Origin: Fontibacterium sp040404065 | Lineage (GTDB): Bacteria > Pseudomonadota > Alphaproteobacteria > Pelagibacterales > Pelagibacteraceae | Assembly: GCA_040404065.1 (NCBI GenBank) | Contig: JBBAJM010000001.1 | DNA: 64,000 nt | Reading direction: 5' to 3' (one strand) | Shown: piece by piece, positions 52,666 through 62,312 of the stretch | Layout of the letters: each line of letters begins with the position of its first letter | Position numbering within the stretch: the stretch's first letter is position 1 | Notes under the pieces: generated by a model | The model's input: the letters and a program-made list of their open reading frames with translations, nothing else | What the model was told of the DNA's origin: nothing | Databases searched by the model: none | Translations under genes and position numbers: made by a program

Positions 52666-53166
52666 ATGTCTTTTAATTCAAAACATAAATCTATTGTTTC
52701 TATAATTATGGGAAGCAAATCTGATTGGTCTGCTCTTAAAAAAACTGCAGAAATTTTAAAAAAATTAAAAATTAAATATACTGTAAAAATTGTTTCTGCG
52801 CACAGAACACCTATGCGATTAGTAGAGTTCGCCAAAACAGCAAAAAAAAATAATATTTCAGTTATTATAGCTGGCGCTGGTGGTTCTGCTCATTTGCCAG
52901 GCATGGTTGCTGCTATTACCGATTTGCCTGTAATTGGAGTTCCTATGGATACAAAATCTTTAAAAGGATTAGATAGTTTATTATCAATTGTTCAGATGCC
53001 GTTTGGAATTCCTGTTGGTACCGTTGCTATTGGAGAAACTGGAGCAAAAAATGCTGCTCTATATGCTGCTTCAATATTGAGTCTTAATGATAAAAAAATT
53101 GCAAACAATTTAAGTGTTTGGAGAAAAAAACAAACTCTATCAGTAAAGCATAATCCTAAAAGATGA
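52666..53166 (+). CDS. purE: N5-carboxyaminoimidazole ribonucleotide mutase
   Basis: PurE converts N5-CAIR to CAIR in purine synthesis. IMGSKSDWSALKKTAEIL (residues 14-31), VSAHRTPMRLVEFA with the catalytic His and IAGAGGSAHLPGMVA are clear, as is PVIGVPM. Length 166 is typical of the bacterial class I enzyme. Its TGA overlaps the purK ATG (ATGA), so the two enzymes, which pass the same unstable intermediate, are coupled. Confidence 0.97.
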   Translation: MSFNSKHKSIVSIIMGSKSDWSALKKTAEILKKLKIKYTVKIVSAHRTPMRLVEFAKTAKKNNISVIIAGAGGSAHLPGMVAAITDLPVIGVPMDTKSLKGLDSLLSIVQMPFGIPVGTVAIGETGAKNAALYAASILSLNDKKIANNLSVWRKKQTLSVKHNPKR

Positions 53167-54206
53167 ATAAAAAAACCTTTACCCTTGGTATATTTGGGGG
53201 TGGTCAATTAGGAAAATTTTTAGTTTTGGCTGCAAAAAAACTTAATATTAAAACTTTTGTATTTACAGATAGTCTGGATTCTCCTGCCATTTATTATTGC
53301 GACGATTTTATCATTTCAAATTATAAAAATAGAAAACAAATAGATTTTTTTATCAAAAATGTTGATATTGCAACTTTTGAGTTTGAGAATATTCCGTTTA
53401 AAACCCTTGATTATGTTGAAAAAAAAATAAAAGTTCTACCAAAACCATCAATAATAAAAATTCTTCAAGACAGGTTAAAAGAAAAAACTTTTCTAAATTT
53501 AATAGGAGTAAAAACGACAGAATTCTACTATTTAAAAAAAGTTAATAAAAAAAAATTAAATAGTAGTATTTTTCCTGTCTTAGTAAAAACGTTACGTTTA
53601 GGATATGATGGTAAAGGACAAATATTATTTAAAAATAAAAAAAGTTTTTTAAAACATTCTTTTGATAACAAAGAGTATATTATTGAAAAATTAATCAATT
53701 TTAAAAAAGAAATCTCAATTATTATTAGTCGAAATCAAACTAGATGTGTTTGCTTTGATGCTTTTGAAAATCTTCACAAACATCAAATCCTGCAAAAATC
53801 TTACATACCAGCAAATATTAGTTTAAAAATAAATTGTGAAGCTAAAAAAATTGCAAAAAAAATAGCAGACAAATTAAATTATATTGGGACTATGTGCGTT
53901 GAATTTTTTGTAACAAAAAAAGATGAATTATTAGTAAACGAGATTGCCCCTAGAGTGCATAACTCGGGACACTTAACAATGAATGCTTATAATATTAATC
54001 AATTCGAAAGTCACATAAGGGCAGTGTGCAACCTTAAAACAAGAACACCAAAAAAGATTCATAAAGCAATTATGTATAATATTTTAGGTTCTGATATTAA
54101 AAAATATAGATCCAAAACAATGATGAAAAATGAATTCTTTTATGATTATGGAAAAAAAGAGATAAAAGAAAAAAGAAAAATGGGACATTTAACTAAAATT
54201 TTTTAA
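53163..54206 (+). CDS. purK: N5-carboxyaminoimidazole ribonucleotide synthase
   Basis: PurK is an ATP-grasp enzyme that carboxylates AIR with ATP and bicarbonate. Visible motifs are GIFGGGQLGKFL (residues 9-20), DIATFEFENIP, KTLRLGYDGKGQ and the C-terminal VNEIAPRVHNSGHLTMNA. Length 347. It is extremely Lys/Ile/Asn-rich. The stop overlaps the stop of the convergent COQ9-like gene by 4 bases. Confidence 0.96.
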   Translation: MNKKTFTLGIFGGGQLGKFLVLAAKKLNIKTFVFTDSLDSPAIYYCDDFIISNYKNRKQIDFFIKNVDIATFEFENIPFKTLDYVEKKIKVLPKPSIIKILQDRLKEKTFLNLIGVKTTEFYYLKKVNKKKLNSSIFPVLVKTLRLGYDGKGQILFKNKKSFLKHSFDNKEYIIEKLINFKKEISIIISRNQTRCVCFDAFENLHKHQILQKSYIPANISLKINCEAKKIAKKIADKLNYIGTMCVEFFVTKKDELLVNEIAPRVHNSGHLTMNAYNINQFESHIRAVCNLKTRTPKKIHKAIMYNILGSDIKKYRSKTMMKNEFFYDYGKKEIKEKRKMGHLTKIF

Positions 54207-54841
54207 AACCCTCTGCCTGCTTTTTGCGTGGTAAAAAAGCTAAAAAATTCCTCAATACTTCTAATAAAATTTAATTTTAATTTAAATTTAGATATTATTT
54301 TCACCTGATCTAGCGATTTTGAAATTTCTTTTTCTATTTCATTTTTTTTTAAATTAGTCTTAAAAAATTTTATGAATAAAATTTTAGAATAAACAAAAGA
54401 AAGTATTAATCTTTTGCTATAATAATTAAAATCTACTGAACGATCATTTGAGCAATTCCACATTAAATCTGCAACTGAATAAATATAAGTAATAACCTTA
54501 TCATATTTATTATTTTTTATTAAATAAGCTAAGACTTTATTAATTAACTCACTACTCTTATTTTCTATTTTAAATCTAACGCTTAATAAAAAATGAATTT
54601 TTTGAGTAATTTTATTAATTTTATTAACTTTTAATCTGGTTTCTTTTAAGAACTTTTTATCTAAATCCTCAAAAAGAATGTCAGCAAGTTGTACAATTAA
54701 ATTCTCGTTATCTAAAAACTTGACTGAGTTTATTCTTTTAAAAAACAAATCTTGGTTAAGATTATTAAAATCTATTTTTTTAAAATTACGATATAGGTAA
54801 ATTAAGATTTTATTCTTTTCTGGCTTGGTAAGTTCAGGCAT
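54203..54841 (-). CDS. COQ9 family protein (ubiquinone biosynthesis)
   Basis: A 212-residue divergent protein. The recognisable part is SVADLMWNCSNDRSVDFNYY (starting near residue 127) followed by SKRLILSFVYSKILF, which matches the conserved C-terminal signature of COQ9 (IADxxWxxAGDxSTDxNxYTKR). COQ9 proteins have a TetR-like fold, bind lipids and assist COQ7-type hydroxylation in ubiquinone synthesis. The N-terminal half is not conserved by eye. It follows mreD by 5 bases and may be co-transcribed with mreBCD. Confidence 0.78.
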   Translation of the reverse strand: MPELTKPEKNKILIYLYRNFKKIDFNNLNQDLFFKRINSVKFLDNENLIVQLADILFEDLDKKFLKETRLKVNKINKITQKIHFLLSVRFKIENKSSELINKVLAYLIKNNKYDKVITYIYSVADLMWNCSNDRSVDFNYYSKRLILSFVYSKILFIKFFKTNLKKNEIEKEISKSLDQVKIISKFKLKLNFIRSIEEFFSFFTTQKAGRGF

Positions 54842-54846
54842 TAATA

Positions 54847-55332
54847 TTAATAAAAATAAAATATTCTTAATATTTTTCTTATAACCGGATAAAAAATTAA
54901 CGTAATCATTATATTAATTGCTAACAAAAAATATTCAAAAGAATTTTGAGAAAAATAATTTAAAATAATAATAGATACAATTTGAGTAACTAGAAGCGCA
55001 GTAGCAAAAGCAATAAACTCATTCTGAAAATTAATGTGTGTTCTTCTTTTTTTTAAAAAAATAGCTATTTTATTTAAAACTATAAAACAAATTGGAGTTA
55101 ATCCAAATGGCATACCTTGTAAACTGTCAAATATTAATCCCAATATAAATAAAAAGGTTACTGATAATCGTTCTTTTTCAAAAAATGAAAAATAAAAAAC
55201 TAGGATATATTTAATATTAATAATTGGCCCTGGAGCAATCCAAGTATTTATAAAAATGCTATCGTTAATACATATTAAAGTAATAATTATATGTGCAGAA
55301 TAATATTTAATTTTTTCTAAAAAAGATTTCAT
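54847..55332 (-). CDS. mreD: Rod shape-determining protein MreD
   Basis: A 161-residue membrane protein with five to six hydrophobic segments. GLIFDSLQGMPFGLTPICFI (near residue 66) is the MreD-typical stretch. It shares one base with mreC and completes mreBCD. It helps the elongasome link cytoplasmic MreB to wall synthesis. Sequence conservation in the family is low, so position counts strongly. Confidence 0.9.
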   Translation of the reverse strand: MKSFLEKIKYYSAHIIITLICINDSIFINTWIAPGPIINIKYILVFYFSFFEKERLSVTFLFILGLIFDSLQGMPFGLTPICFIVLNKIAIFLKKRRTHINFQNEFIAFATALLVTQIVSIIILNYFSQNSFEYFLLAINIMITLIFYPVIRKILRIFYFY

Positions 55333-56192
55333 TATCTTGCGATTTTTAAAACAGAAACATAATTAAGCTGGTGCTCTTTAAACCCTAAATCAACTAAGTA
55401 CCTTCTATTTTTTAGATCTTTTTTATTATCAATACTTATTTTTCCAACATACAAACCTTCTTTAATAGAGCCATCTGTTCCTGATGTGTAAATTTGATCA
55501 TTATTTTCAAGAGAAACATTTTGCGGCAAAAATAATAACTGGGCGCCTCCAAGACCATTCCCTTTTAGAATTGCATTTACTCCTTTTGAGGGAATAACGA
55601 CAGGGACTCTACTATTAATGTCCGTAATAACCATAACTTTGGAACTTAATAGATTGACCTCAGAAATCTTTCCAAGGTAAACATTATTTCTTACAACGGC
55701 CTGCCCTAATTGAATATTCTCATTCGATCCTATTGTTATTATTAAATTTTTTGCAAACTCATTTGTGTCTTCATGAATAATCTTTGTATAAACCGCTGTG
55801 TAAGCATCTTTATTCTTAATATTCAAAACTCTTCTTAAGTTTTCGTTTTCATTCTTAAAAAATAATAATTCTTTTTTCTCAGAGACAAGTTGATCAATTT
55901 CATCTTTGAGTTTCTTATTTTCTAGCACAATATTAAAATTAAAATATTGTCTGGCCTCACTTCCTGCTCCTAGAATTAAATTCACAGGGGCATTAACAAT
56001 ATAAATGCTGTAGGTAATTCCGTCGTTTATTAAAGCTTTAATAAACCTGATCGCTCTAAAATCACTCTTTTCAGAAATAAGAAATAAAAAAGAAATTATA
56101 ATATAAGCAGGTAATAGAAATCTCTTATTTACAGTCCTTTGTAATGCCGCAATACCCGGTGTTGAGCTTCTTGCAAGCTTGTTTTCGATCAT
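55332..56192 (-). CDS. mreC: Rod shape-determining protein MreC
   Basis: MreC is a bitopic protein whose periplasmic beta-domain interacts with elongation penicillin-binding proteins. It has a membrane helix at about residues 25-41, a coiled coil (about 88-125, KLKDEIDQLVSEKKELLFFK) and the beta part with TIGSNENIQLGQAVV, SKVMVITDINSRVPV and the C-terminal strand region. Length 286. It lies between mreB (19-base gap) and mreD (1-base overlap). Confidence 0.94.
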   Translation of the reverse strand: MIENKLARSSTPGIAALQRTVNKRFLLPAYIIISFLFLISEKSDFRAIRFIKALINDGITYSIYIVNAPVNLILGAGSEARQYFNFNIVLENKKLKDEIDQLVSEKKELLFFKNENENLRRVLNIKNKDAYTAVYTKIIHEDTNEFAKNLIITIGSNENIQLGQAVVRNNVYLGKISEVNLLSSKVMVITDINSRVPVVIPSKGVNAILKGNGLGGAQLLFLPQNVSLENNDQIYTSGTDGSIKEGLYVGKISIDNKKDLKNRRYLVDLGFKEHQLNYVSVLKIAR

Positions 56193-56211
56193 ATTACGTT
56201 AATATAACTTT

Positions 56212-57243
56212 TTAATATGAAGTTAGCATAGAAGAAAATATTCCTTCTTGCTCTAAAGCTTTGCCAGTTCCAATTGCGACGCAAGACAAGGCGTCCTCTG
56301 CTATAGTTACTGGCAATCCTGTTTCTTTTTTAATAAGTTTATCTAAATTTTTTAAATAGGCACCACCACCCGCTAAAACCATTCCGCTATCAACAAGATC
56401 TGATGATAATTCTGGAGGAGTATTTTCTAAAGCATGTTTAACGGCGTTAACAATCTGATTTACGACGCCTTCTAAAGCTTCTGCTGTATCCTTCTCTGTT
56501 AAAATAACTTCTTTAGGTGTTCCTGTTCTAATGTCTCTTCCTTTCATTAAGAAAGTTTTTTCAGAACCGGTTGGAATAGCAGATCCAATTTCTTTTTTAA
56601 TTCTTTCTGCTGTTGAATCTCCTATTAATAAATTAAACTTCTTTTTCATATAATTAATGATTGCTGCATCCATTGCGTCACCGGCAACCCTCAAAGAGTG
56701 AGAGTAAACAATTCCTCCAAGCGACATAATGGCGATTTCAGTAGTTCCACCCCCTATGTCCACGATCATAGAAGCTTGCGGCTCTGATATTGGAAGTCCC
56801 GCACCAATTGCTGCTGCCACTGGTTCTTCTATAAGTTGAACTTTTCTAGCTCCGGCTGCATAACCTGCTTCTTGAATAGCTCTTCTTTCTACTGGGGTAG
56901 ATCCTGTTGGAACACAAATAATAATTCTAGGATTTGCAAAAGCATTTCGTTTATGAATTTTTCTAATAAAATGTTTAATCATTTCTTCTGTAACTATAAA
57001 ATCTGCGATAACTCCGTCTTTCATTGGTCTAATGGCTGTTATATTTCCTGGAGTTCGTCCTAGCATTTGTTTTGCCTCTTCACCAACAGCTAAAACTTCA
57101 TTTCTTCCATTTCTAGAAATAACAGCAACAACAGAAGGTTCATTTAAAACAATTCCTTTTCCGCGAACATAAACAAGTGTGTTAGCAGTTCCTAAATCAA
57201 TCGCCATATCTGTCGACCAAAAACCAAATAACTTATCAAACAT
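56212..57243 (-). CDS. mreB: Rod shape-determining protein MreB
   Basis: MreB is the bacterial actin that guides lateral wall synthesis. Motifs: MAIDLGTANTLVYVRGKG (about residues 13-30, phosphate 1), VCVPTGSTPVERRAI, IEEPVAAAIGAGLP, the phosphate-2 motif VDIGGGTTEIA and LAGGGAYLKNLD. Length 343. A good ribosome site AAGGA precedes the ATG. It begins 23 bases after the leuA stop. Rod/vibrioid cell shape is expected. Confidence 0.98.
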   Translation of the reverse strand: MFDKLFGFWSTDMAIDLGTANTLVYVRGKGIVLNEPSVVAVISRNGRNEVLAVGEEAKQMLGRTPGNITAIRPMKDGVIADFIVTEEMIKHFIRKIHKRNAFANPRIIICVPTGSTPVERRAIQEAGYAAGARKVQLIEEPVAAAIGAGLPISEPQASMIVDIGGGTTEIAIMSLGGIVYSHSLRVAGDAMDAAIINYMKKKFNLLIGDSTAERIKKEIGSAIPTGSEKTFLMKGRDIRTGTPKEVILTEKDTAEALEGVVNQIVNAVKHALENTPPELSSDLVDSGMVLAGGGAYLKNLDKLIKKETGLPVTIAEDALSCVAIGTGKALEQEGIFSSMLTSY

Positions 57244-57266
57244 TTTATTTTCCTTTTAATTTTTAA

Positions 57267-58826
57267 TTAAGCAGATGCACTCAAGTCTGGGCTTGGCGCT
57301 GTTCTTTTTCTCTTAATAATTAATTTATTTAATGCGTTTATATACGCTTTTGCCGAAGCAACAAGTGTATCTGTATCAGCTGCTTGTCCCACTGAAATCT
57401 TGCCTTTTTCTTCAATTCTTACACTAACTGTAGCCTGTGCGTCTGTCCCCTCTGTTACAGCTTGGACTTGGTAAAGCTGAAGATTGGCATTATGAGGGTA
57501 GATTTTTTTTATTGCTTTAAAAATTGCATCAACAGGCCCGTCTCCTTCACACTCAACTTTTTTTACTTCGTCATAAATTGTTAACTCAATGATAGCTTTT
57601 TGAGGGCCTTTTGTTCCTGCAAAAACCTCTAATGATTTTAAGCTAACGGCATTATTATGCTTCATTAAATCATCATCGATTAAAGCAATAATATCTTCAT
57701 CAAAAACATGTTTCTTCTTGTCTGCCAAATCTTTAAATTTAGCAAAAGCATTATTAATAAATTCTTCATCTAAATTAGGATAACCAAGTTCTGAAGCCTT
57801 ATCCTTAAAAGCATTTCTTCCAGAATGTTTTCCCATTATTAATGATGATTTTGTAACTCCAACACTCTCTGGAGTCATAATTTCATAAGTCTTTTTATTT
57901 TTTAACATTCCATCTTGGTGAATTCCAGATTCATGAGCAAAAGCATTTTTTCCTACAATCGCTTTATTAAATTGCACTGGAAAGCCAGTAACGTTGGCTA
58001 CCAATTTTGAACAACTACTAATCTTTTTAGTATTAATGCCGGTAGTATATGGCATTAAATCATTTCTTGTTTTCATCGCCATTACAATTTCCTCTAATGC
58101 TGCATTACCTGCACGTTCTCCTATACCATTAATTGTACATTCAATTTGTCTGGCTCCTGCTTTCACACCTGCCAAAGAATTTGCTACTGCTAAACCAAGA
58201 TCATTGTGGCAATGAGTTGAAATAACCGCCTTGTCAATATTTGGAACTTTATCAAATAAAAGTTTTATAGTTTTGTAGTATTCTTCAGGAACAGTATAAC
58301 CAACGGTATCTGGAATATTAATTGTTGTTGCTCCGCATTTAATTGCAAGCTCAACTGTTTTGCATAAGAAATCTGAATTTGTTCTGGTGCCATCTTCTGG
58401 TGACCATTCCACATCATCTGTAAATTTTTTTGCTAAAGAAACACTATCTTTAATTAACTCCAAAACTTCTTTTGGAGATTTTTTTAATTTAAATTTCATA
58501 TGCAAATCGCTTGTTGATATAAAAGTATGTATTCTATAATTTTTCGAAAATTTTAAAGCGTCTCTGCACTTTTCTATATCTGACTTTGATGCTCTTGCTA
58601 AACCACATGGAATAGCTTTTTTTAAAATCTTACCAATCTCTGTTGCGGCCTGAAAATCTCCTTTAGAAGCGGCTGGAAAACCAACTTCCATTACATCGAC
58701 ACCTAAGTCTTCAAAAGCTTTGGCTATTGTGATTTTCTCTTCAACACTCATGGATGCTCCTGGAGACTGCTCTCCGTCACGCAGGGTAGTGTCAAAAATA
58801 ATAATTCTATTATTGCTTTTTGCCAT
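57267..58826 (-). CDS. leuA: 2-isopropylmalate synthase
   Basis: LeuA condenses acetyl-CoA with 2-ketoisovalerate, the first step to leucine. The catalytic motif FDTTLRDGEQSPGASMS (residues 11-27), STSDLHMKFKL, HCHNDLGLAVANSLAG with metal-binding His residues, and GIGERAGNAALEEIVMA are present. The C-terminal regulatory domain (about 390-510) for leucine feedback is complete, for example GPVDAIFKAI. Length 519. Confidence 0.97.
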   Translation of the reverse strand: MAKSNNRIIIFDTTLRDGEQSPGASMSVEEKITIAKAFEDLGVDVMEVGFPAASKGDFQAATEIGKILKKAIPCGLARASKSDIEKCRDALKFSKNYRIHTFISTSDLHMKFKLKKSPKEVLELIKDSVSLAKKFTDDVEWSPEDGTRTNSDFLCKTVELAIKCGATTINIPDTVGYTVPEEYYKTIKLLFDKVPNIDKAVISTHCHNDLGLAVANSLAGVKAGARQIECTINGIGERAGNAALEEIVMAMKTRNDLMPYTTGINTKKISSCSKLVANVTGFPVQFNKAIVGKNAFAHESGIHQDGMLKNKKTYEIMTPESVGVTKSSLIMGKHSGRNAFKDKASELGYPNLDEEFINNAFAKFKDLADKKKHVFDEDIIALIDDDLMKHNNAVSLKSLEVFAGTKGPQKAIIELTIYDEVKKVECEGDGPVDAIFKAIKKIYPHNANLQLYQVQAVTEGTDAQATVSVRIEEKGKISVGQAADTDTLVASAKAYINALNKLIIKRKRTAPSPDLSASA

Positions 58827-58893
58827 ATTCTACAAACTTAATTTAGCTAAAATTAAAAATCTACTTATAATATTAGATACTTTTTAGACGTTC

Positions 58894-58926
58894 TTAAGAA
58901 AGCTTAATTTTATTAAGCAATCTTAA
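58894..58926 (-). terminator. Hairpin at the end of ilvC
   Basis: On the minus strand GCTTAAT/ATTAAGC (58902-58918) forms a 7-bp stem with an AAA loop, extended by TTAAGA/TCTTAA beyond a 2x2 internal loop. It overlaps the ilvC stop and is followed by only a short T-rich run (TTTCTT from inside the outer stem). It may be a weak terminator separating the ilv genes from leuA. Confidence 0.45.
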
Positions 58927-59942
58927 TTTTTATTCTTATCAACGAGCTTATTCTTTCCAATCCAAGGCATTAGAGCTCTGAGTTTTTCTCCAACTTTTTC
59001 TATTGGGTGCTCGGACAAATCTTTTCTCATCTTTAAAAAGTTTTTCTGACCAATTTTATTCTCATCCATCCAAAGTTTAGTAAACTTTCCAGATTGAATA
59101 TCTGCTAAAACTTCTTTCATTCTAGCTTTGGTTTTGTCATCGATGATTTTTGGCCCAGAAATATATTCTCCGTATTCGGCTGTATTTGAAATTGAATAAT
59201 TCATATTAGCAATCCCGCCTTCGTAAATTAAGTCTACAATAAGTTTAACCTCATGTAGACATTCGAAGTATGCCATTTCCGGTGCATAACCAGCTTCGAC
59301 TAATGTCTCAAATCCTTTTTTAATTAATTCAACTAAGCCACCGCACAATACAGCTTGTTCACCAAACAAGTCTGTTTCGCACTCTTCTTTAAATGTAGTT
59401 TCAATGATTCCTGATTTTCCACCGCCTACTGCACTTGCGTATGACAACGCTAAATCTCTGGCTTTGCCTGAACCATTTTGATGCACTGCCATTAAACATG
59501 GAACTCCCCCACCTCTTTGATATTCACTTCTAACTAAATGACCAGGTCCTTTTGGAGCTATCATAAACACATCTAAATCTTTTCGTGCACTAATAAGATC
59601 AAAATGAATATTTAATCCATGAGCAAAAGCTAATGATGTTCCTTGCTTCATGCGTTGTTCAATGTGATTTTTATAAATTTGAGCTTGCAATTCATCTGGT
59701 GTTAAAATCATTACAACGTCTGCCCATTCAGCGGCATCTGATAAATTCATAACTTTCAGACCACTAGCTTCAGCCTTTTTACGACTAGGAGAATCTTCTC
59801 GCAAAGCAACTACGATTTCTTTTACACCGCTGTCTTTTAAATTAAGTGCATGCGCATGTCCTTGACTGCCAAAGCCAAAAATTGCAACTTTCTTAGATTT
59901 AATTAAATCTTTATTTGCGTCCTTCTCATAAAAAATTTTCAT
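58923..59942 (-). CDS. ilvC: Ketol-acid reductoisomerase (NADP+)
   Basis: IlvC isomerises and reduces acetolactate or acetohydroxybutyrate in valine and isoleucine synthesis. The Rossmann motif VAIFGFGSQGHAHALNLKDSG (core FGFGSQGHAHA, about 22-32), the specificity loop REDSPSRKKA, APKGPGHLVR and the C-terminal knotted domain with ETDLFGEQAVLCGG and ECLHEVKLIVDLIYEGG are visible. Length 339 marks class I KARI. It overlaps ilvH by 4 bases. Confidence 0.98.
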   Translation of the reverse strand: MKIFYEKDANKDLIKSKKVAIFGFGSQGHAHALNLKDSGVKEIVVALREDSPSRKKAEASGLKVMNLSDAAEWADVVMILTPDELQAQIYKNHIEQRMKQGTSLAFAHGLNIHFDLISARKDLDVFMIAPKGPGHLVRSEYQRGGGVPCLMAVHQNGSGKARDLALSYASAVGGGKSGIIETTFKEECETDLFGEQAVLCGGLVELIKKGFETLVEAGYAPEMAYFECLHEVKLIVDLIYEGGIANMNYSISNTAEYGEYISGPKIIDDKTKARMKEVLADIQSGKFTKLWMDENKIGQKNFLKMRKDLSEHPIEKVGEKLRALMPWIGKNKLVDKNKN

Positions 59943-60505
59943 AATACCTTTCCTTTATTTACTTCTGTTATCTCCGATCCTTTTGCCATTGCCAAAGGAC
60001 CTGTTCGCGCAATACTTGCCAATCCATACGGTTTCAATTCTTTAATAAAACGGTCAATTTCTCGTCTTGTAGAATTAAATTCGACAATAAAAGAAGTTTT
60101 AGTTGTATCAAGATATTGCGCACCGAAAGAATTGCAAATTTTTTTAGCTTTTTCAAGATTTTTTTTATCGGTTATAACTTTGATCAAAGCTAACTCTCTA
60201 AAAATTGATTTATCATCAACTTTAAAAGAGGCAACTTTATAAACTGGTATAAGCTTTAATAATTGAGCTTTGATTTGCTCAATGACTGAATAAGTTCCGT
60301 TGGTTGCTATAGTTATTCTTGATATATGTTTTTCATCATCAACTTGGGCAACCGTTAATGACTCAATGTTATAACCTCTTCCAGAGAACAAACCTGCTAC
60401 TCTTGCTAAAACTCCTGATTCATTATCAACCCAAACAACCATGATATGTCTTTCTACAGTCTCTTTTGATGAAGATTCCGAATAAGCAGACAACTGTTTT
60501 ATCAT
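59939..60505 (-). CDS. ilvH: Acetolactate synthase small (regulatory) subunit
   Basis: IlvH is the ACT-domain subunit that gives valine feedback and raises activity of the large subunit. NESGVLARVAGLFSGRGYNI (residues 28-47) is the conserved ACT start, followed by ESLTVAQ, and the second domain has ELALIKV. Length 188 is slightly longer than E. coli's 163 owing to an N-terminal extension and a C-terminal tail. It overlaps ilvC and ilvI by 4 bases each. Confidence 0.96.
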   Translation of the reverse strand: MIKQLSAYSESSSKETVERHIMVVWVDNESGVLARVAGLFSGRGYNIESLTVAQVDDEKHISRITIATNGTYSVIEQIKAQLLKLIPVYKVASFKVDDKSIFRELALIKVITDKKNLEKAKKICNSFGAQYLDTTKTSFIVEFNSTRREIDRFIKELKPYGLASIARTGPLAMAKGSEITEVNKGKVL

Positions 60506-62268
60506 ACCAAAACCTTCCCTTGTTTAGATATTTTTGTGTCTTCCTCATCCTTAGCTCCTAAAATCATTTCATTATGAGCCTTTCCTGAAGGTATCATTGG
60601 AAAACAATTCTCAATTTTTTCTACCCTACAATCAAAAAGAACAGGTCTATCAGAACTTAACATTTGTTTAATTTTTGAATCTAGTTCATTAGGAGTTTGA
60701 GCTCTAATACCTACAGCGCCATAAGCTTCTGCAAGCTTAACAAAATCTGGAAGGGCCTCAGAATAACTTTCTGAATAATTTTTTTCATGTAATAACTCCT
60801 GCCACTGTCTAACCATGCCCATATATTGATTATTTATAATAAATATTTTAACAGGCAGACGGTATTGTACCGCCGTAGATAATTCTTGAATATTCATCAG
60901 GATCGAAGCTTCTCCAGCAATATCAACAACTAATTTTCCAGGATTTGCTAATTGAACACCAATTGCAGCCGGAAGCCCAAAACCCATAGTTCCAAGTCCT
61001 CCAGAAGTCATCCATCTTTTGGGTCTTTGAAATTTATAATATTGAGCAGCCCACATTTGATGCTGGCCAACTTCAGTTGTAATGAATGTATCTTGGTTTT
61101 TTGTAAGCTCATATAATCTTTGAATGGCGTATTGAGGCTTTATTGTTTTGTTACCCTGTGGGAAAGCTAAACAGTCTTTTTCTCTCCATTTATTAATTTG
61201 CTTCCACCATTCACTGATATTTTCTTTATTTGAATTTTTAAAATTTGGATATTTTTTTTTAAAAACTGTTATCAACTTATTCAAAACATTTCCAACATCA
61301 CCAACAATTGCATGATCAACTTTTATAATTTTATTTATAGATGATGGGTCAATATCAATATGGACTTTTTTTGATTTTGGAGAAAATTTATCAATCTTTC
61401 CAGTAATACGATCATCAAAACGCGCTCCAATATTTATCATCAAATCGCAATCATGCATGGCATTGTTTGCCTCGTACGTTCCATGCATTCCAAGCATTCC
61501 AACAAAATGATGATCTTCTCCTGGATAAGCGCCAAGCCCTTGCAAAGTTGATGTTATAGGAAATGCAGTTATGCGAACTAAATCTTTTAAAAGTTCACAG
61601 GCTTTATCTCCAGAGTTTATGACACCACCCCCAGAATAAATGATAGGTTTTTTTGACTTAACAATTAAATCAATGATTTTTTCTATTTCTTTTAAATTTA
61701 TCTCTGTAGCAACTTTATTTATTTTTTTAATTACATCTTCTTTTTTTATATATTCTGTTTTTTGGAACTGAATGTCCTTTGGAATATCAACCAAAACTGG
61801 TCCTGGTCTTCCAGATGTTGCTATATGAAAAGCTTTATGAATTATTGTTGGAAGATCGTTAATATCTTTTACTAACCAGTTATGTTTTGTGCAGGGTCTT
61901 GTGATGCCTGTTGTATCGCATTCTTGAAAAGCATCCGTTCCTATTAAATGGGTTGGCACTTGCCCTGTAATACAAACTAATGGGATTGAATCCATATAAG
62001 CATCAGTCAAAGCTGTGACCATATTTGTTGCTCCAGGACCAGAGGTTACTAAAACAACTCCAGGCTTTCCTGATGACCTTGAATAGCCTTCTGCTGCATG
62101 ACCAGCTCCCTGCTCATGTCTTACAAGAATGTGTTTTATATTTTTATGTTTTACTAACTCGTCATAAAGAGGCAGGACTGCTCCTCCTGGATAACCAAAA
62201 ATATATTCAACATCATGATCAGCTAATGCTTTAAATACAATCTCAGCTCCTGTTAACTGTTTAGCCAT
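60502..62268 (-). CDS. ilvI: Acetolactate synthase large (catalytic) subunit
   Basis: This ThDP/FAD enzyme makes acetolactate from pyruvate for valine, leucine and isoleucine. Motifs: YIFGYPGGAVLPLYDEL (residues 18-34), RHEQGAGHAAEGYSRSSGKP with the catalytic Glu, SGPGATN, and the ThDP motif around GEASILMNIQELSTAVQYRL, with NNQYMGMVRQWQEL closing the site. Length 588. First gene of ilvIHC. ilvB and ilvI are not separable by eye; ilvI is used because of the ilvH linkage. Confidence 0.96.
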   Translation of the reverse strand: MAKQLTGAEIVFKALADHDVEYIFGYPGGAVLPLYDELVKHKNIKHILVRHEQGAGHAAEGYSRSSGKPGVVLVTSGPGATNMVTALTDAYMDSIPLVCITGQVPTHLIGTDAFQECDTTGITRPCTKHNWLVKDINDLPTIIHKAFHIATSGRPGPVLVDIPKDIQFQKTEYIKKEDVIKKINKVATEINLKEIEKIIDLIVKSKKPIIYSGGGVINSGDKACELLKDLVRITAFPITSTLQGLGAYPGEDHHFVGMLGMHGTYEANNAMHDCDLMINIGARFDDRITGKIDKFSPKSKKVHIDIDPSSINKIIKVDHAIVGDVGNVLNKLITVFKKKYPNFKNSNKENISEWWKQINKWREKDCLAFPQGNKTIKPQYAIQRLYELTKNQDTFITTEVGQHQMWAAQYYKFQRPKRWMTSGGLGTMGFGLPAAIGVQLANPGKLVVDIAGEASILMNIQELSTAVQYRLPVKIFIINNQYMGMVRQWQELLHEKNYSESYSEALPDFVKLAEAYGAVGIRAQTPNELDSKIKQMLSSDRPVLFDCRVEKIENCFPMIPSGKAHNEMILGAKDEEDTKISKQGKVLV

Positions 62269-62312
62269 AAGAATTTATCGAAAAACTTAATCTAAACTAG
62301 TTAATTTAACGG

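Noticed and set aside
58827..58922. Leucine leader peptide or riboswitch upstream of leuA
   Set aside because: I find no short Leu/Val/Ile-rich frame and no recognisable riboswitch fold, only a modest hairpin at the ilvC end.
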